Shown: positions 1 to 8,118 of the stretch, one piece after another
How positions within the stretch are numbered: position 1 is the first letter of the stretch
Layout of the letters: every line of letters begins with the position of its first letter
Assembly: GCA_964459065.1 (NCBI GenBank)
Contig: CAYWMN010000011.1
Span: 1-29,531 of the forward strand
Reading direction: 5' to 3'
Length of the DNA: 29,531 bases
Source: JAMCXS01 sp964459065
GTDB taxonomy: Bacteria; Acidobacteriota; Terriglobia; UBA7540
The notes under the pieces: model-generated
Seen by the model: only the letters and a program-made list of their open reading frames with translations
What the model was told of the DNA's origin: nothing
Database searches by the model: none
Position numbers and translations under genes: made by a program

Positions 1-108
1 GCGCGCGGATACCTGCATCGCCTGATCAATCAGCTCCAAATACAGCCCGATGATGACTTTGAGATTGGTGAGGCTGAAGGACCAACACCCCATGAACGGG
101 TCATGTAG
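1..108 (+). CDS. C-terminal fragment of an unidentified protein (5' partial)
   Basis: An open frame enters from the left edge and ends at a TAG at 106-108, giving the last 35 residues of a protein. The tail is hydrophilic and acidic (a DDD run and several Glu) and ends in HERVM. It has no recognisable motif, so no function is assigned. It lies on the same strand as, and about 50 bases before, the prenyltransferase-repeat gene, so it may belong to the same transcription unit. It could also be a chance open frame, because only 108 bases are visible. Confidence 0.4.
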   Translation, partial: ARGYLHRLINQLQIQPDDDFEIGEAEGPTPHERVM

Positions 109-156
109 CCCAATTCCAGAACTGTGCATGGAATACCCCTTGGACGTGCGGTCGTA

Positions 157-1122
157 ATGGTTGAGCGAGAGGAGGAAAACCATTCACCTTCTTTCCCTGA
201 GCAGTTTTACCTGCCCGCTTTGCTTCGCATCCAGAATCCCGATGGGGGTTGGGGATACCACTCCCAATCCAACAGTAGTGCCGAGCCCACGGCCTGGGCG
301 CTTCTCGCTCTGCGGCAGGAAGCAGGAAAACACGCGCAATCGATCGAACGCGCCACAAAGTGGTTGCGGCAAGCTCAGCAGGTGGAAGGTGCGTGGCCAA
401 CGCCGGCAGGCGAGCCGGGATGTTGGGTTACGGCGCTTGCTTGTCTGGCGCTGTTGGATGGCTCCCAAAATCCCGGCGACGAAGTCCTCAAGGGGCTTCA
501 ATGGCTTTTAGATACCTGGCCCGCAGAAGGCAATCTATGGTGGAGGCTGCGGCAACGCTGGCACAAGAAACCGGAAGACGTCGTCCGGCAAGACCACGCG
601 TTGCAAGGCTGGGGTTGGACACCCGGAACGGCGAGTTGGGTGGAACCTACGGCTTACATTCTGATCCTGTTGCGCAACATTCCAGCGCGCTTTCGCCCCG
701 CAGGAATGGCCAAGCGAAGGCAGCTTGCAGAAAGGATGCTTTGCGATCGAGCCTGCCCAGGGGGCGGATGGAATGCGGGCAACCCGATGGTTTACGGCGT
801 TCCCGGCGAACCGCGAATAGGGCCTACCGCCTGGGCGCTGCTGGCCTTAAGAGATTCCGGGAACCGGCCCGAATTTTCAGCGGGCCTGGATTGGTTGGAG
901 CGAAATTACGAAAATGTTTCAGGACCCGGCTCCTTGGCTGTTGCCCGGCTTTGCCTTGCCGCATATGGGAGAAGGGCTCCTGGCGGAGATACGAAACTGC
1001 GCAATCTCTACGAGGCAAATCATTTTTTGAATAACGTCGTCGTGCTGGCCTGGGCCGGTTTGGCGTCCAGCACGGTTCCGGCCTGGCTGGCCACCGCTTC
1101 AAGAACTGCGACTGAAAGATGA
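157..1122 (+). CDS. Prenyltransferase/squalene-cyclase repeat (alpha-toroid) protein
   Basis: This roughly 320-residue soluble protein is built from terpene-cyclase-type repeats. Three QW-like segments are clear: PDGGWGYHSQ followed by EPTAWALLALR near the N terminus, GWGWTPGTASW with EPTAYILILLR in the middle, and PGGGWNAGN with GPTAWALLALRDSG towards the C terminus. They indicate an alpha/alpha-toroid fold like that of squalene-hopene cyclases and protein prenyltransferase beta subunits. It is about half the length of a squalene-hopene cyclase, and I see no DXDD protonation motif, so classic hopene cyclase activity is unlikely. The substrate is unknown. The frame is open to a GTG at 124; I prefer the ATG at 157, but neither has a convincing Shine-Dalgarno. 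Its TGA overlaps the next gene's ATG (ATGA at 1119-1122), implying translational coupling. Confidence 0.8.
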   Translation: MVEREEENHSPSFPEQFYLPALLRIQNPDGGWGYHSQSNSSAEPTAWALLALRQEAGKHAQSIERATKWLRQAQQVEGAWPTPAGEPGCWVTALACLALLDGSQNPGDEVLKGLQWLLDTWPAEGNLWWRLRQRWHKKPEDVVRQDHALQGWGWTPGTASWVEPTAYILILLRNIPARFRPAGMAKRRQLAERMLCDRACPGGGWNAGNPMVYGVPGEPRIGPTAWALLALRDSGNRPEFSAGLDWLERNYENVSGPGSLAVARLCLAAYGRRAPGGDTKLRNLYEANHFLNNVVVLAWAGLASSTVPAWLATASRTATER

Positions 1123-2033
1123 GCTATTCAAACAGCCAACTCGTCCCGTCCTTCAACCGCCCCCCGTCCAGGGTCGCCATCCGGAAGGCGTCCAGTTACG
1201 AGAGCGAGCTTGAAGGGCTCATGTGGGAAACCCTGCTGGAATTTAACCCGCAGGTTCGGGACAAAATCGTTTTGATGAAGCCCAACTTTGTCGAACTGGA
1301 TGACAGAGGCATTATAAACACGCACCCGGCGGTGATCAGGGCGGCGAGGGAAGCATTCTTGCGGCTCGGCGCAAAAGCCGTTGTGCTGGGCGAAGGCCCC
1401 GGCCATGAGCGGGATACGGAAGGAATTATCGAAAAAATTAAGCTGAGAGATCACATCGGCCGCCTGGAAGGTGTCTTTGTTGATTTGAACACCGACGAAG
1501 TTTCAACAGTTGCGACCCGCACCCATGCTTCGAAGCTGAAGAATCTCTCATTGCCGAACTCGGTTTTGAGAGCGGATTTCATTGTCTCCATGCCTAAAAT
1601 GAAAACCCATCATTGGGCGGGCGCCACCTTGAGCTTAAAAAATATGTTCGGGATTGTGCCGGGAAGCTGCTACGGCTGGCCCAAAAATGTTCTGCATTGG
1701 GCGGGCATCAGCCGCTCCATTCTCGACATCAACAGCACCGTCCGGCCGGACTTTGCGATCGTGGATGGAATCGTCGGCATGGAAGGAAACGGCCCCATCC
1801 AGGGCACCCCGAAGGAAGCTGGAGTCCTCGTTATGGGCGATGATCCGGTCGCGGTCGACGCTACGTGCGCGCGCATCATGGGGCTGTGCCCGGAACGGAT
1901 CGATTACTTGAAGCGCGCTGCACTTCTTCTGGGAAACTTGCAGGAAGACAAAGTAAATCAATTCGGTGAGAATATTGCCAGCGTTCGAAATCCTTTTGAA
2001 GTTCTGCCGGCTTTTCAAAGCCTGAGGATCTAA
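1119..2033 (+). CDS. DUF362 family protein
   Basis: This 304-residue protein matches the DUF362 family. Recognisable segments are IVLMKPNFVE, INTHPAVIRA, the MPKMKTHHWAG and LSLKNMFGIVPG block, DFAIVDGIVGMEGNGP, and DDPVAVDATCARIMG. The biochemical role of DUF362 is largely unassigned; some members carry a ferredoxin-like 4Fe-4S domain. This one shows no clustered CxxCxxC motif, so it appears to be the core domain only. It overlaps the upstream prenyltransferase-repeat gene by ATGA, so the two are probably co-translated and act in one process. No signal peptide or membrane helix is evident, so it is likely cytoplasmic. Confidence 0.85.
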   Translation: MSYSNSQLVPSFNRPPSRVAIRKASSYESELEGLMWETLLEFNPQVRDKIVLMKPNFVELDDRGIINTHPAVIRAAREAFLRLGAKAVVLGEGPGHERDTEGIIEKIKLRDHIGRLEGVFVDLNTDEVSTVATRTHASKLKNLSLPNSVLRADFIVSMPKMKTHHWAGATLSLKNMFGIVPGSCYGWPKNVLHWAGISRSILDINSTVRPDFAIVDGIVGMEGNGPIQGTPKEAGVLVMGDDPVAVDATCARIMGLCPERIDYLKRAALLLGNLQEDKVNQFGENIASVRNPFEVLPAFQSLRI

Positions 2034-2094
2034 GAAAACGGCACTGCGCCTGTGTCGAAGGAGGAGATGCAACACACGTTTTGAGCGTGAAAAC

Positions 2095-2123
2095 TTGGAG
2101 CATATTTGTGAGATTTGTATTAT
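2095..2123 (+). promoter_or_regulatory. Candidate sigma70-type promoter before tadE
   Basis: TTGGAG (2095-2100) and TATTAT (2118-2123) are separated by 17 bases. They sit in the 121-base gap between the DUF362 gene and the first tadE-like gene, so transcription would start near 2130. This would separate the pseudopilin and membrane-protein genes from the unrelated upstream pair. The call rests on pattern matching alone. Confidence 0.35.
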
Positions 2124-2154
2124 CATCCTTGGGGGAGGGGTGAACGGTGGGGAA

Positions 2155-2688
2155 ATGCACAAGAGTTGGAAATCGGTTGCTTGGCGGTTAGGTATCCGTC
2201 TCCGAAAGAAATTAGCAGAAGAGGCCGGGGCTGAGCTTTTTGAGGCGGCGCTCGTACTTCCTGTCCTGCTGATCCTGCTGTTTGGGATCATTTCCTTCGG
2301 AAGGGCCTATAACGTCTACCAAACCATCACGCGTGCCGCCCGGGAGGGGGCAAGAGAGATTGTTCTCACCACCTGCGCCACTTGTAGCGCCACCGGGATG
2401 CAATCCTACACAGCATCCGAAGTAGAAACGAATTTCGTTAAGCCGGCGATCGCTGCGGCCAATCTCGATCCCAGCAAAATTACCAACTACTCGACAAAGT
2501 ATGTTTGGCTGGACCCCAATGATTCATCGCCTTCCATTTGCGGGATCAAAATCAGTTTTGATTACCCTTACACGCTCGACATTCCCTTTACGTCTCAACG
2601 TTTGTCAACTCTAACGCTTAATGCGCAAGTCCAAATGCGGCTGGAAAGCCCGCCCTCGCCCTGTCAGCCTGGTACCGATGTTCCATAA
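2155..2688 (+). CDS. tadE: TadE-like pseudopilin (first copy)
   Basis: This is a minor pilin-like subunit of a Tad/Flp pilus. From the ATG at 2155 it has a basic leader, then Gly25 followed by AELFEAALVLP and a single hydrophobic helix, then an extracytoplasmic domain of about 120 residues with four Cys. Gly at -1 and Glu at +5 fit cleavage by the TadV-type prepilin peptidase, as known for TadE/TadF. RAAREGARE after the helix is typical of the TadE family. The frame extends upstream to a TTG (2095) and a GTG (2140). I chose the ATG because the upstream part is atypical and overlaps the candidate promoter, but the nearest purine-rich stretch (2146-2153) is unusually close. It probably forms an operon with the next two genes. 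Confidence 0.85.
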   Translation: MHKSWKSVAWRLGIRLRKKLAEEAGAELFEAALVLPVLLILLFGIISFGRAYNVYQTITRAAREGAREIVLTTCATCSATGMQSYTASEVETNFVKPAIAAANLDPSKITNYSTKYVWLDPNDSSPSICGIKISFDYPYTLDIPFTSQRLSTLTLNAQVQMRLESPPSPCQPGTDVP

Positions 2689-2735
2689 TGGCAGGAGCAC
2701 AAGTGCGCTGAAGTCCCGGTAGGGGAGCAAAGCTT

Positions 2736-3404
2736 ATGGCAATGAGTAGGTATCAAAAAAGAGAAACCAGCAGCCTTTGGACCAAAGCGCACAGGTTCAC
2801 GCGCCTCCACCCTTGGGACCGGCTAGGGGTTCGGTTAAATAAGATCCGCCTGTGTCCCTGGAAGAAAACGGAGGCTGCCGAACTGCTTGAGTTCGCCCTG
2901 CTGCTTCCCATTCTGCTGGTCATCGTCGCCGGAATTATGGATTTTGCGACGGCTTATAATATCAAGCAGAAGCTGGCCAACGCAGCGAGGGAAGGCGCCA
3001 GGATGGCGACCTCGCAGCCCACGGCCGATCTGGATAATCCTACTTCTGCTTGCGGGTCCGTTCCCTGCTCAGTTCAGGCCGTTAAGGATGACGTTACAAC
3101 GTACTTGAAACAAGCCGGCGTCGATACCTCGTTTATCGGCACAACGGCAACCTACTCAGCCTCTGCACCTTACACCGCGCAGTACTACACCTCGTCGAAG
3201 GGCACAAGTTACGGACTCAAGATTGTAAGATATGACCTTGTTGACGTCAGCGGAACATACATTCCGGAAACGCACGTGACGTTGACTTATCCTTACGATT
3301 GGACTTTTGGTTTCGACCATATCATCCGGTTACTGATCCCATCCGCTACGGGAATCGCTCAGATCGGTATCGAAACCGAGTCCACGATGGCGGACTTATC
3401 CTAA
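2736..3404 (+). CDS. TadE/TadF-like pseudopilin (second copy)
   Basis: This is a second TadE-family subunit of 222 residues. It has a long basic N-terminal leader of about 46 residues, then AELLEFALLLPILLV forming the single helix, then NAAREGARMA and an extracytoplasmic domain rich in Ser, Thr and Tyr with a Cys pair (CGSVPC). If cleaved like other Tad pseudopilins so that Glu52 is +5, the -1 residue is Ala47 rather than Gly, a departure from the first copy. A GGGGAG stretch lies about nine bases before the ATG. It follows the first tadE by 47 bases and precedes the tadG-like gene by 16. By position it may be the TadF equivalent. Confidence 0.85.
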   Translation: MAMSRYQKRETSSLWTKAHRFTRLHPWDRLGVRLNKIRLCPWKKTEAAELLEFALLLPILLVIVAGIMDFATAYNIKQKLANAAREGARMATSQPTADLDNPTSACGSVPCSVQAVKDDVTTYLKQAGVDTSFIGTTATYSASAPYTAQYYTSSKGTSYGLKIVRYDLVDVSGTYIPETHVTLTYPYDWTFGFDHIIRLLIPSATGIAQIGIETESTMADLS

Positions 3405-3420
3405 AAGGAGCGTAGGGCTC

Positions 3421-4764
3421 ATGGCAGCGAATAGAAGCGCATACGGAAAACGTTTATCCGACCGTGGAGTCAGCATTGTCATCGTCGCATTGGGAATGGT
3501 CTTTATCCTTGGGATGGCAGGTCTGGCGATTGACTTGGCCTCGCTTTACGTAGCGCGCAGCCAGGCTCAGCGGGCCGCCGACGCAGCCGCCCTGGCAGGG
3601 GCGAAGGCTTTTCTTCAGGCCGGGTGCGTTTCCGCGACCACCGGAAGCCTTTCAGGGACTTGTGAAACCATCGCCACGAACCAAGCCGTCGCGGTAGGGA
3701 ACTCCAACCTCATTGGGGGTGTAAGTCCTGCTATCAATTCGACGACAGACATTTCGTTCCCCTCCGAAACAACCTCAGATCCTCAGATTCAGGTGGTCGC
3801 GGGACGAGGGACCTACAACGGCACAAACCACAACAATCCCCTCCCGACCTTCTTCATGAAGATCTTTGGCATTAATACAGCGAGCGTCTCGGCCACCGCC
3901 GTCGCAGAAGCTTACGCCTCGTCAGGCACAAGTGCAAATGTCGGCACCATCTGCCTCAAGCCATGGCTTCTGCCCAATTGCGACCCCAACAACGCGACGG
4001 CGCCGCTGAACAACAATTGCACTCCGGCAGCCAGCCCCTTTGTAACGGACACCGGCATTGAATCGTCCGCCGTTGGTGAATTGATCACGATCAAACCCGG
4101 CGACCCGTCATCTGCCATCGGCCCCGGCAAGTTCTATCCGGTGTACCTGCCTCCAGGACAAGTCGGAAACGCCTGCCCATCCTGCGCGAAGGGGCAAACC
4201 AGCAGCGGCAGCCAGAGCGGCAATCAATACCGCCAGAACATTGAATGCTGCAATGTGAACCCCATCGTTTGCGGATCGCAATACATCCTGGCAATCAGCG
4301 GAAACATGGTGGGACCAACTCAACAAGGAGTGGAATGCCTGATTCATCAGGGCAATGGTAATCAAGGCGGGCAGGATACTTTTGACCCCTCAACCTGGAC
4401 AATCCTGTCGGGAGGATATTATAAGCCGGTTGGCACTGTGATGGGCTCGTCGGACTCCATTGCGACGATCCCGATTTATGACGGCAGCCCAATCTGTCCC
4501 GGCGGGTCGAACGGCAGCGGCACCTGCACGAACCAGGCACAAGTCACCGTCATCGGATTCATGCAGGTCTTTATTAAGGAGGTCAAACAAGGGCAACAGG
4601 GAACGGTTTACGCCTACATCATGTCGATTGTTAAGTGCAATGCCGGTAGCGGGGGCTCCGGCGGTGGCGGTGGTGGCGGTGGGGGCACCGGCGGTGGCGG
4701 CGCAGGGGGCGGAATAGTCGGCCCACCGGGCTCTCCCATTCCTATCCGGTTGATCCGTCGATAG
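3421..4764 (+). CDS. tadG: TadG-like pilus protein with Cys-rich body and poly-Gly tail
   Basis: This 447-residue protein begins with the Tad-type N-terminal region: RGVSIVIVALGMVFILGMAG forms one membrane helix, followed by AIDLASLYVARSQAQRAADAAALAGAKA, as in TadG proteins. There is no Glu at +5 after Gly16, so prepilin-type cleavage is not expected. The rest is probably periplasmic or surface exposed. It is rich in Asn, Thr, Ser and Gly and has 14 Cys, including CPSC and ECC, suggesting disulfides. I cannot recognise the von Willebrand A domain found in many TadG proteins. From about residue 402 the chain becomes almost pure Gly and ends in a Pro-rich, basic PIPIRLIRR. AAAGGAG lies well placed before the ATG. 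Only three bases separate its stop from the next gene. Confidence 0.8.
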   Translation: MAANRSAYGKRLSDRGVSIVIVALGMVFILGMAGLAIDLASLYVARSQAQRAADAAALAGAKAFLQAGCVSATTGSLSGTCETIATNQAVAVGNSNLIGGVSPAINSTTDISFPSETTSDPQIQVVAGRGTYNGTNHNNPLPTFFMKIFGINTASVSATAVAEAYASSGTSANVGTICLKPWLLPNCDPNNATAPLNNNCTPAASPFVTDTGIESSAVGELITIKPGDPSSAIGPGKFYPVYLPPGQVGNACPSCAKGQTSSGSQSGNQYRQNIECCNVNPIVCGSQYILAISGNMVGPTQQGVECLIHQGNGNQGGQDTFDPSTWTILSGGYYKPVGTVMGSSDSIATIPIYDGSPICPGGSNGSGTCTNQAQVTVIGFMQVFIKEVKQGQQGTVYAYIMSIVKCNAGSGGSGGGGGGGGGTGGGGAGGGIVGPPGSPIPIRLIRR

Positions 4765-4767
4765 GCA

Positions 4768-6408
4768 ATGGAGGCAGGGAAAGACATCGCCTCAGCCGGG
4801 CTGCATCAAGGAACCTCGTCGCCCGTTAGTCAAACGGAAGGGCGAGGTTCCCTTTCGTCACCCTCATTTTTCCGCAGGATATTTTCCTTTCACGCCTTGT
4901 TAGCCGCCTTGCTGGTGGGCGGCGTAATGGGTACCACCTTCCTGAATCTGCGCCAGGCCGCTTCCCCGCAAGCCGGCCAATCCCAGTTGTCGATTTTTGA
5001 GGGCGACTCCTGGTGGCACGCTGCGGTGGGTGAACAAATCCTCAAAACCCATGCGTGGCCCACCGTTGACTCCTACTCGTTCACCGCTTCGGGCGCTCCC
5101 TGGATCGCCTACGAATGGCTGGGCGACGTCACCATGGCCGCAGCCGCCCGTGCCGGCGGACTGACCGGCCTGACTGTTCTTTACGTAACCCTCACCGTCG
5201 TGCTCATCCTTCTGATGTTCTATTACGCCTATACCAGAAGCCAAAACAGCAAAGCGGCCTTTATTGCCTGCGCCCTGCTGCTGCCGCTGGCGGTGGTTTC
5301 CTTCACTTTGCGGCCTCAACTGCTGGGATACATTTTCCTGCTGGTCACCTTGATCCTGTTGGAACGGTTTCGGCAAGGCAGGCAGAAGTCCCTTTGGATA
5401 TTGCCGGTAGTTTTCCTGGTTTGGGTAAACACCCATGGAACTTTTGCCATCGGACTTGCCATCCTGGTTCTCTATTGGCTGAGCGGCCTGGTTAATTTCC
5501 AACTCGGAGCAATTCGGGCCGAACGTTGGCGGGGCCGCGAGCGCCGGCACCTCGGCTTGATAACCCTGCTGTCTTTGGCCGCCTTAACCATTACACCCTA
5601 CGGAACCGAACTGGCTGCCTACCCGCTGCGGATGGCGTTTTCCCAACCGGTCAACATCGCCACTTTCCTTGAATGGAGATCGCCCGACTTTGGCGCGACC
5701 TACGGAAAAATCTTTCTCGCAATGCTCCTGCTCATCTTCCTAACGCCCATCGTGACCCGGGTTCAATACCGCCTTGAAGAGGTGGGGCTTCTGCTGTTCG
5801 GAATCTATGCAGCCTGCTCCCATATGCGGTTTGTGATTTTGTTCGCCTTAATCTTTGCCCCGATTCTTGCCGGCCTGATCGCTCCGCACATGCCCGAATA
5901 CGACGCCCAAAAAGACAAGTACGGATTGAACGCTGTTTTGATCGCGGCGATTGCTTTCGGCTGCATCATGCTCTTCCCTTCCCGGCAGGAGTTGCAGCAG
6001 GTTGTCGATCACGCCTTCCCCGCGGGCGCCGTGAAATATATCCGGCAACACCCCGCGGTGAAAAGAACCTATAATAAGGAATTTTGGGGCGGGTATCTGA
6101 TCAGCCAACTGGAACCTGAAAGGAAAGATTTCATCGACGGTCGCGCCGATCTATATGAGGCGGCGGGCGTGCTGACCGACTATTTCGATATTGCGGCGCC
6201 CAGCAACAAAACACTATTTCTGCTGCGGAAATACCGCGTCGATTCCTGCCTGATCGATCCCGGTTCGCCGCTGGCCTTGTATCTGGCTCATTCCCCCGGA
6301 TGGGACCGGGCTTATTCCGATCAGCTGAGCGTTCTATTCGTCAAGCAGAAGCGGGTTGCGGCAAGCGTCGCTTCAAACAAAACGGCAGGAGAAACAACCA
6401 TTCAGTAA
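4768..6408 (+). CDS. GT-C-like polytopic membrane protein, paralog 1 of 4
   Basis: This 546-residue protein has roughly ten or more hydrophobic helices and no cleavable signal. After the first helix comes an outside-facing loop with EGDSWWHAAVGEQIL (Asp80, WWH 82-84), then WPTVDSYSFT and PWIAYEWLGD. A second conserved site is VNTHG around residue 221. The C-terminal soluble part has FWGGYL and FIDGRADLYE (residues 455-464). An acidic residue in the first extracytoplasmic loop and this overall design resemble GT-C glycosyltransferases, which use lipid-linked sugars at the membrane; that assignment is my inference. The gene is the first of four tandem copies and starts three bases after tadG, so it is probably in the same operon. 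No strong ribosome binding site is visible. Confidence 0.75.
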   Translation: MEAGKDIASAGLHQGTSSPVSQTEGRGSLSSPSFFRRIFSFHALLAALLVGGVMGTTFLNLRQAASPQAGQSQLSIFEGDSWWHAAVGEQILKTHAWPTVDSYSFTASGAPWIAYEWLGDVTMAAAARAGGLTGLTVLYVTLTVVLILLMFYYAYTRSQNSKAAFIACALLLPLAVVSFTLRPQLLGYIFLLVTLILLERFRQGRQKSLWILPVVFLVWVNTHGTFAIGLAILVLYWLSGLVNFQLGAIRAERWRGRERRHLGLITLLSLAALTITPYGTELAAYPLRMAFSQPVNIATFLEWRSPDFGATYGKIFLAMLLLIFLTPIVTRVQYRLEEVGLLLFGIYAACSHMRFVILFALIFAPILAGLIAPHMPEYDAQKDKYGLNAVLIAAIAFGCIMLFPSRQELQQVVDHAFPAGAVKYIRQHPAVKRTYNKEFWGGYLISQLEPERKDFIDGRADLYEAAGVLTDYFDIAAPSNKTLFLLRKYRVDSCLIDPGSPLALYLAHSPGWDRAYSDQLSVLFVKQKRVAASVASNKTAGETTIQ

Positions 6409-6449
6409 GCAGCCGTTGCGGCAGCAGTCTTTGACCCACACAGAATTCG

Positions 6450-8051
6450 ATGACTTTTGCAAACTCAAAATCCGTTACGGATCCTGCGCACCGCTCGGGA
6501 CCAACGCGCAACGCTGAAAAACCTTCCCGGCCCAACACCACTCTGCGAAAACTCTTTTCGTTCCCGGTTCTGATGGGCGCGTTGCTGGTGGCTGTCACGG
6601 CAGGAAACTTGTTGCTGGGCATCAAATCAGCGGCACAAGACACCAGCCAAACCGCCCGCTATTGCATTTTTGAAGGCGATACGTGGTGGCATGTTTCCGT
6701 AGGCGAGCAAATCCTGCGAACCCATACCTGGCCCACGGTTGACCATTACTCCTTCACCGCCCCCGGCCATCCCTGGATCGCCGACCAATGGTTGGGTGAA
6801 GTGGCCATGGCATGGAGCAACCTCAGAGGAGGACTTGCGGGTCTGGCCCTTCTGCTGATCGGGTTGGCTTCCGCGATCATCATCCTTATTTACGAATATG
6901 CCTACGTAAAATGCCGGAACACCAAAGCCGCCTTCGCCGCGTGCGCCGCCATGCTGCCGCTGACCGTCATTTTCTTCAACCTGCGCCCGCAACTACTGGG
7001 ATACGTCTTCTTGCTCATCACGCTAATAACCCTGGAAAGCTTCCGCCAGGGCCGGCTGAAAAAGCTGTGGTTTCTTCCCGCAATTTTTCTGCTCTGGGTG
7101 AACACACACGGAACCTTCGCCCTGGGCTTTGCGATCATGGCCCTCTACTGGCTCAGCGGCATCATCAAGGCTCAAGTGGGCGGCCTTCAATCGCAACTAT
7201 GGACCGCAAGCGAAAGGCGCCATCTTGAAATCGTCGCGTTGCTTTCGGTGCTCGCAGGAATGATCACGCCCTATGGAACGCGCCTGCTGTCATTCCCGCT
7301 GCGCATGGCCTTGTTCCAGCCGCTGACCATGGCAACGTTCCAGGAATGGAAACCACCGGGTTTCGACGGGTCTTTCGGGAAATACTTCCTGCTGGTTTTG
7401 CTTTGCATCCTGGTGATTCACATGGTCACGCGGATGCAATATCGGCTGGAGGAACTGGGGTTGCTGCTGTTTGCCGTGTACGAAGCCTGCCTCCACACTC
7501 GGATGATGGTCTTTTTTGCCATCATCGCCGCGGGCGTGTTAGCCAAGGTTTTCGCGCGCTACTTGCCGCGCTATGAGCCGGCCAAGGACAAGGTTTTGCT
7601 GAACGCAGCGGTGATCGCTCTGATAGTTTTCGGATGCGTCAAACTCTTTCCCTCGCAGGCGGAGTTAAAACAGGTGGTGGCCCATGGCTTCCCCGCGGAA
7701 GCGGTGGCGTATCTGCGAAAGCACCCGCCGGCAGGTCCCCTGTTTGACAAAGAGTTCTGGGGAGGCTATCTGATCCGGGAGATGGGCCCGCGGCAAAAAG
7801 TTTTCATCGACGGCCGCGGCTCTCTTTACGAGCCGGCCGGAGTGCTGGGCGACTATCTCAACATCATTGATCTCGCCCCGAACACCCTGTTCCTGCTTCG
7901 CAAGTACCACGTTCAGTCGTGTCTGATCGCGCCCCATACACCGTTGGCGGCTTTCCTCGAGCATTCCGGACAGTGGGTCCGCGTCTACTCCGATCCGATC
8001 AGCATCATCTTTTCCCGCCGAAAGGAGGATCACCCCGGCCGCAGTCTCTGA
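6450..8051 (+). CDS. GT-C-like polytopic membrane protein, paralog 2 of 4
   Basis: This 533-residue polytopic protein is clearly homologous to its neighbour along its whole length. It shares EGDTWWHVSVGEQIL, WPTVDHYSFTAPG, VNTHGTF, ITPYGT, EFWGGYLI and NTLFLLRKY. Two conserved sites differ from the other three copies. The AYEWLG motif is ADQWLG, losing the Tyr-Glu pair. The DGRxDxYE motif is DGRGSLYE, losing the second Asp. It may therefore have another substrate or weaker activity. The ATG at 6450 follows paralog 1 by 41 bases with no clear Shine-Dalgarno. The GT-C relation is inferred from topology and the conserved acidic loop. Confidence 0.75.
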   Translation: MTFANSKSVTDPAHRSGPTRNAEKPSRPNTTLRKLFSFPVLMGALLVAVTAGNLLLGIKSAAQDTSQTARYCIFEGDTWWHVSVGEQILRTHTWPTVDHYSFTAPGHPWIADQWLGEVAMAWSNLRGGLAGLALLLIGLASAIIILIYEYAYVKCRNTKAAFAACAAMLPLTVIFFNLRPQLLGYVFLLITLITLESFRQGRLKKLWFLPAIFLLWVNTHGTFALGFAIMALYWLSGIIKAQVGGLQSQLWTASERRHLEIVALLSVLAGMITPYGTRLLSFPLRMALFQPLTMATFQEWKPPGFDGSFGKYFLLVLLCILVIHMVTRMQYRLEELGLLLFAVYEACLHTRMMVFFAIIAAGVLAKVFARYLPRYEPAKDKVLLNAAVIALIVFGCVKLFPSQAELKQVVAHGFPAEAVAYLRKHPPAGPLFDKEFWGGYLIREMGPRQKVFIDGRGSLYEPAGVLGDYLNIIDLAPNTLFLLRKYHVQSCLIAPHTPLAAFLEHSGQWVRVYSDPISIIFSRRKEDHPGRSL

Positions 8052-8118
8052 GGCCCTGCGCGAACCCGGAAGCCCCGCCCCATCCAAACGCACTCGGCAA
8101 AAAGGCGCCCTGGCGTGT

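Noticed and set aside
2061..2085. AAGGAGG followed by a tiny reading frame (MQHTF) as a leader peptide
   Set aside because: Only five codons with no attenuator structure beyond a weak five-pair stem; it could easily be chance.
4651..4720. GGC/GGT-rich tract as a CRISPR or minisatellite
   Set aside because: It is in frame within the tadG-like gene and encodes poly-Gly; there are no spacers or regular repeat unit.
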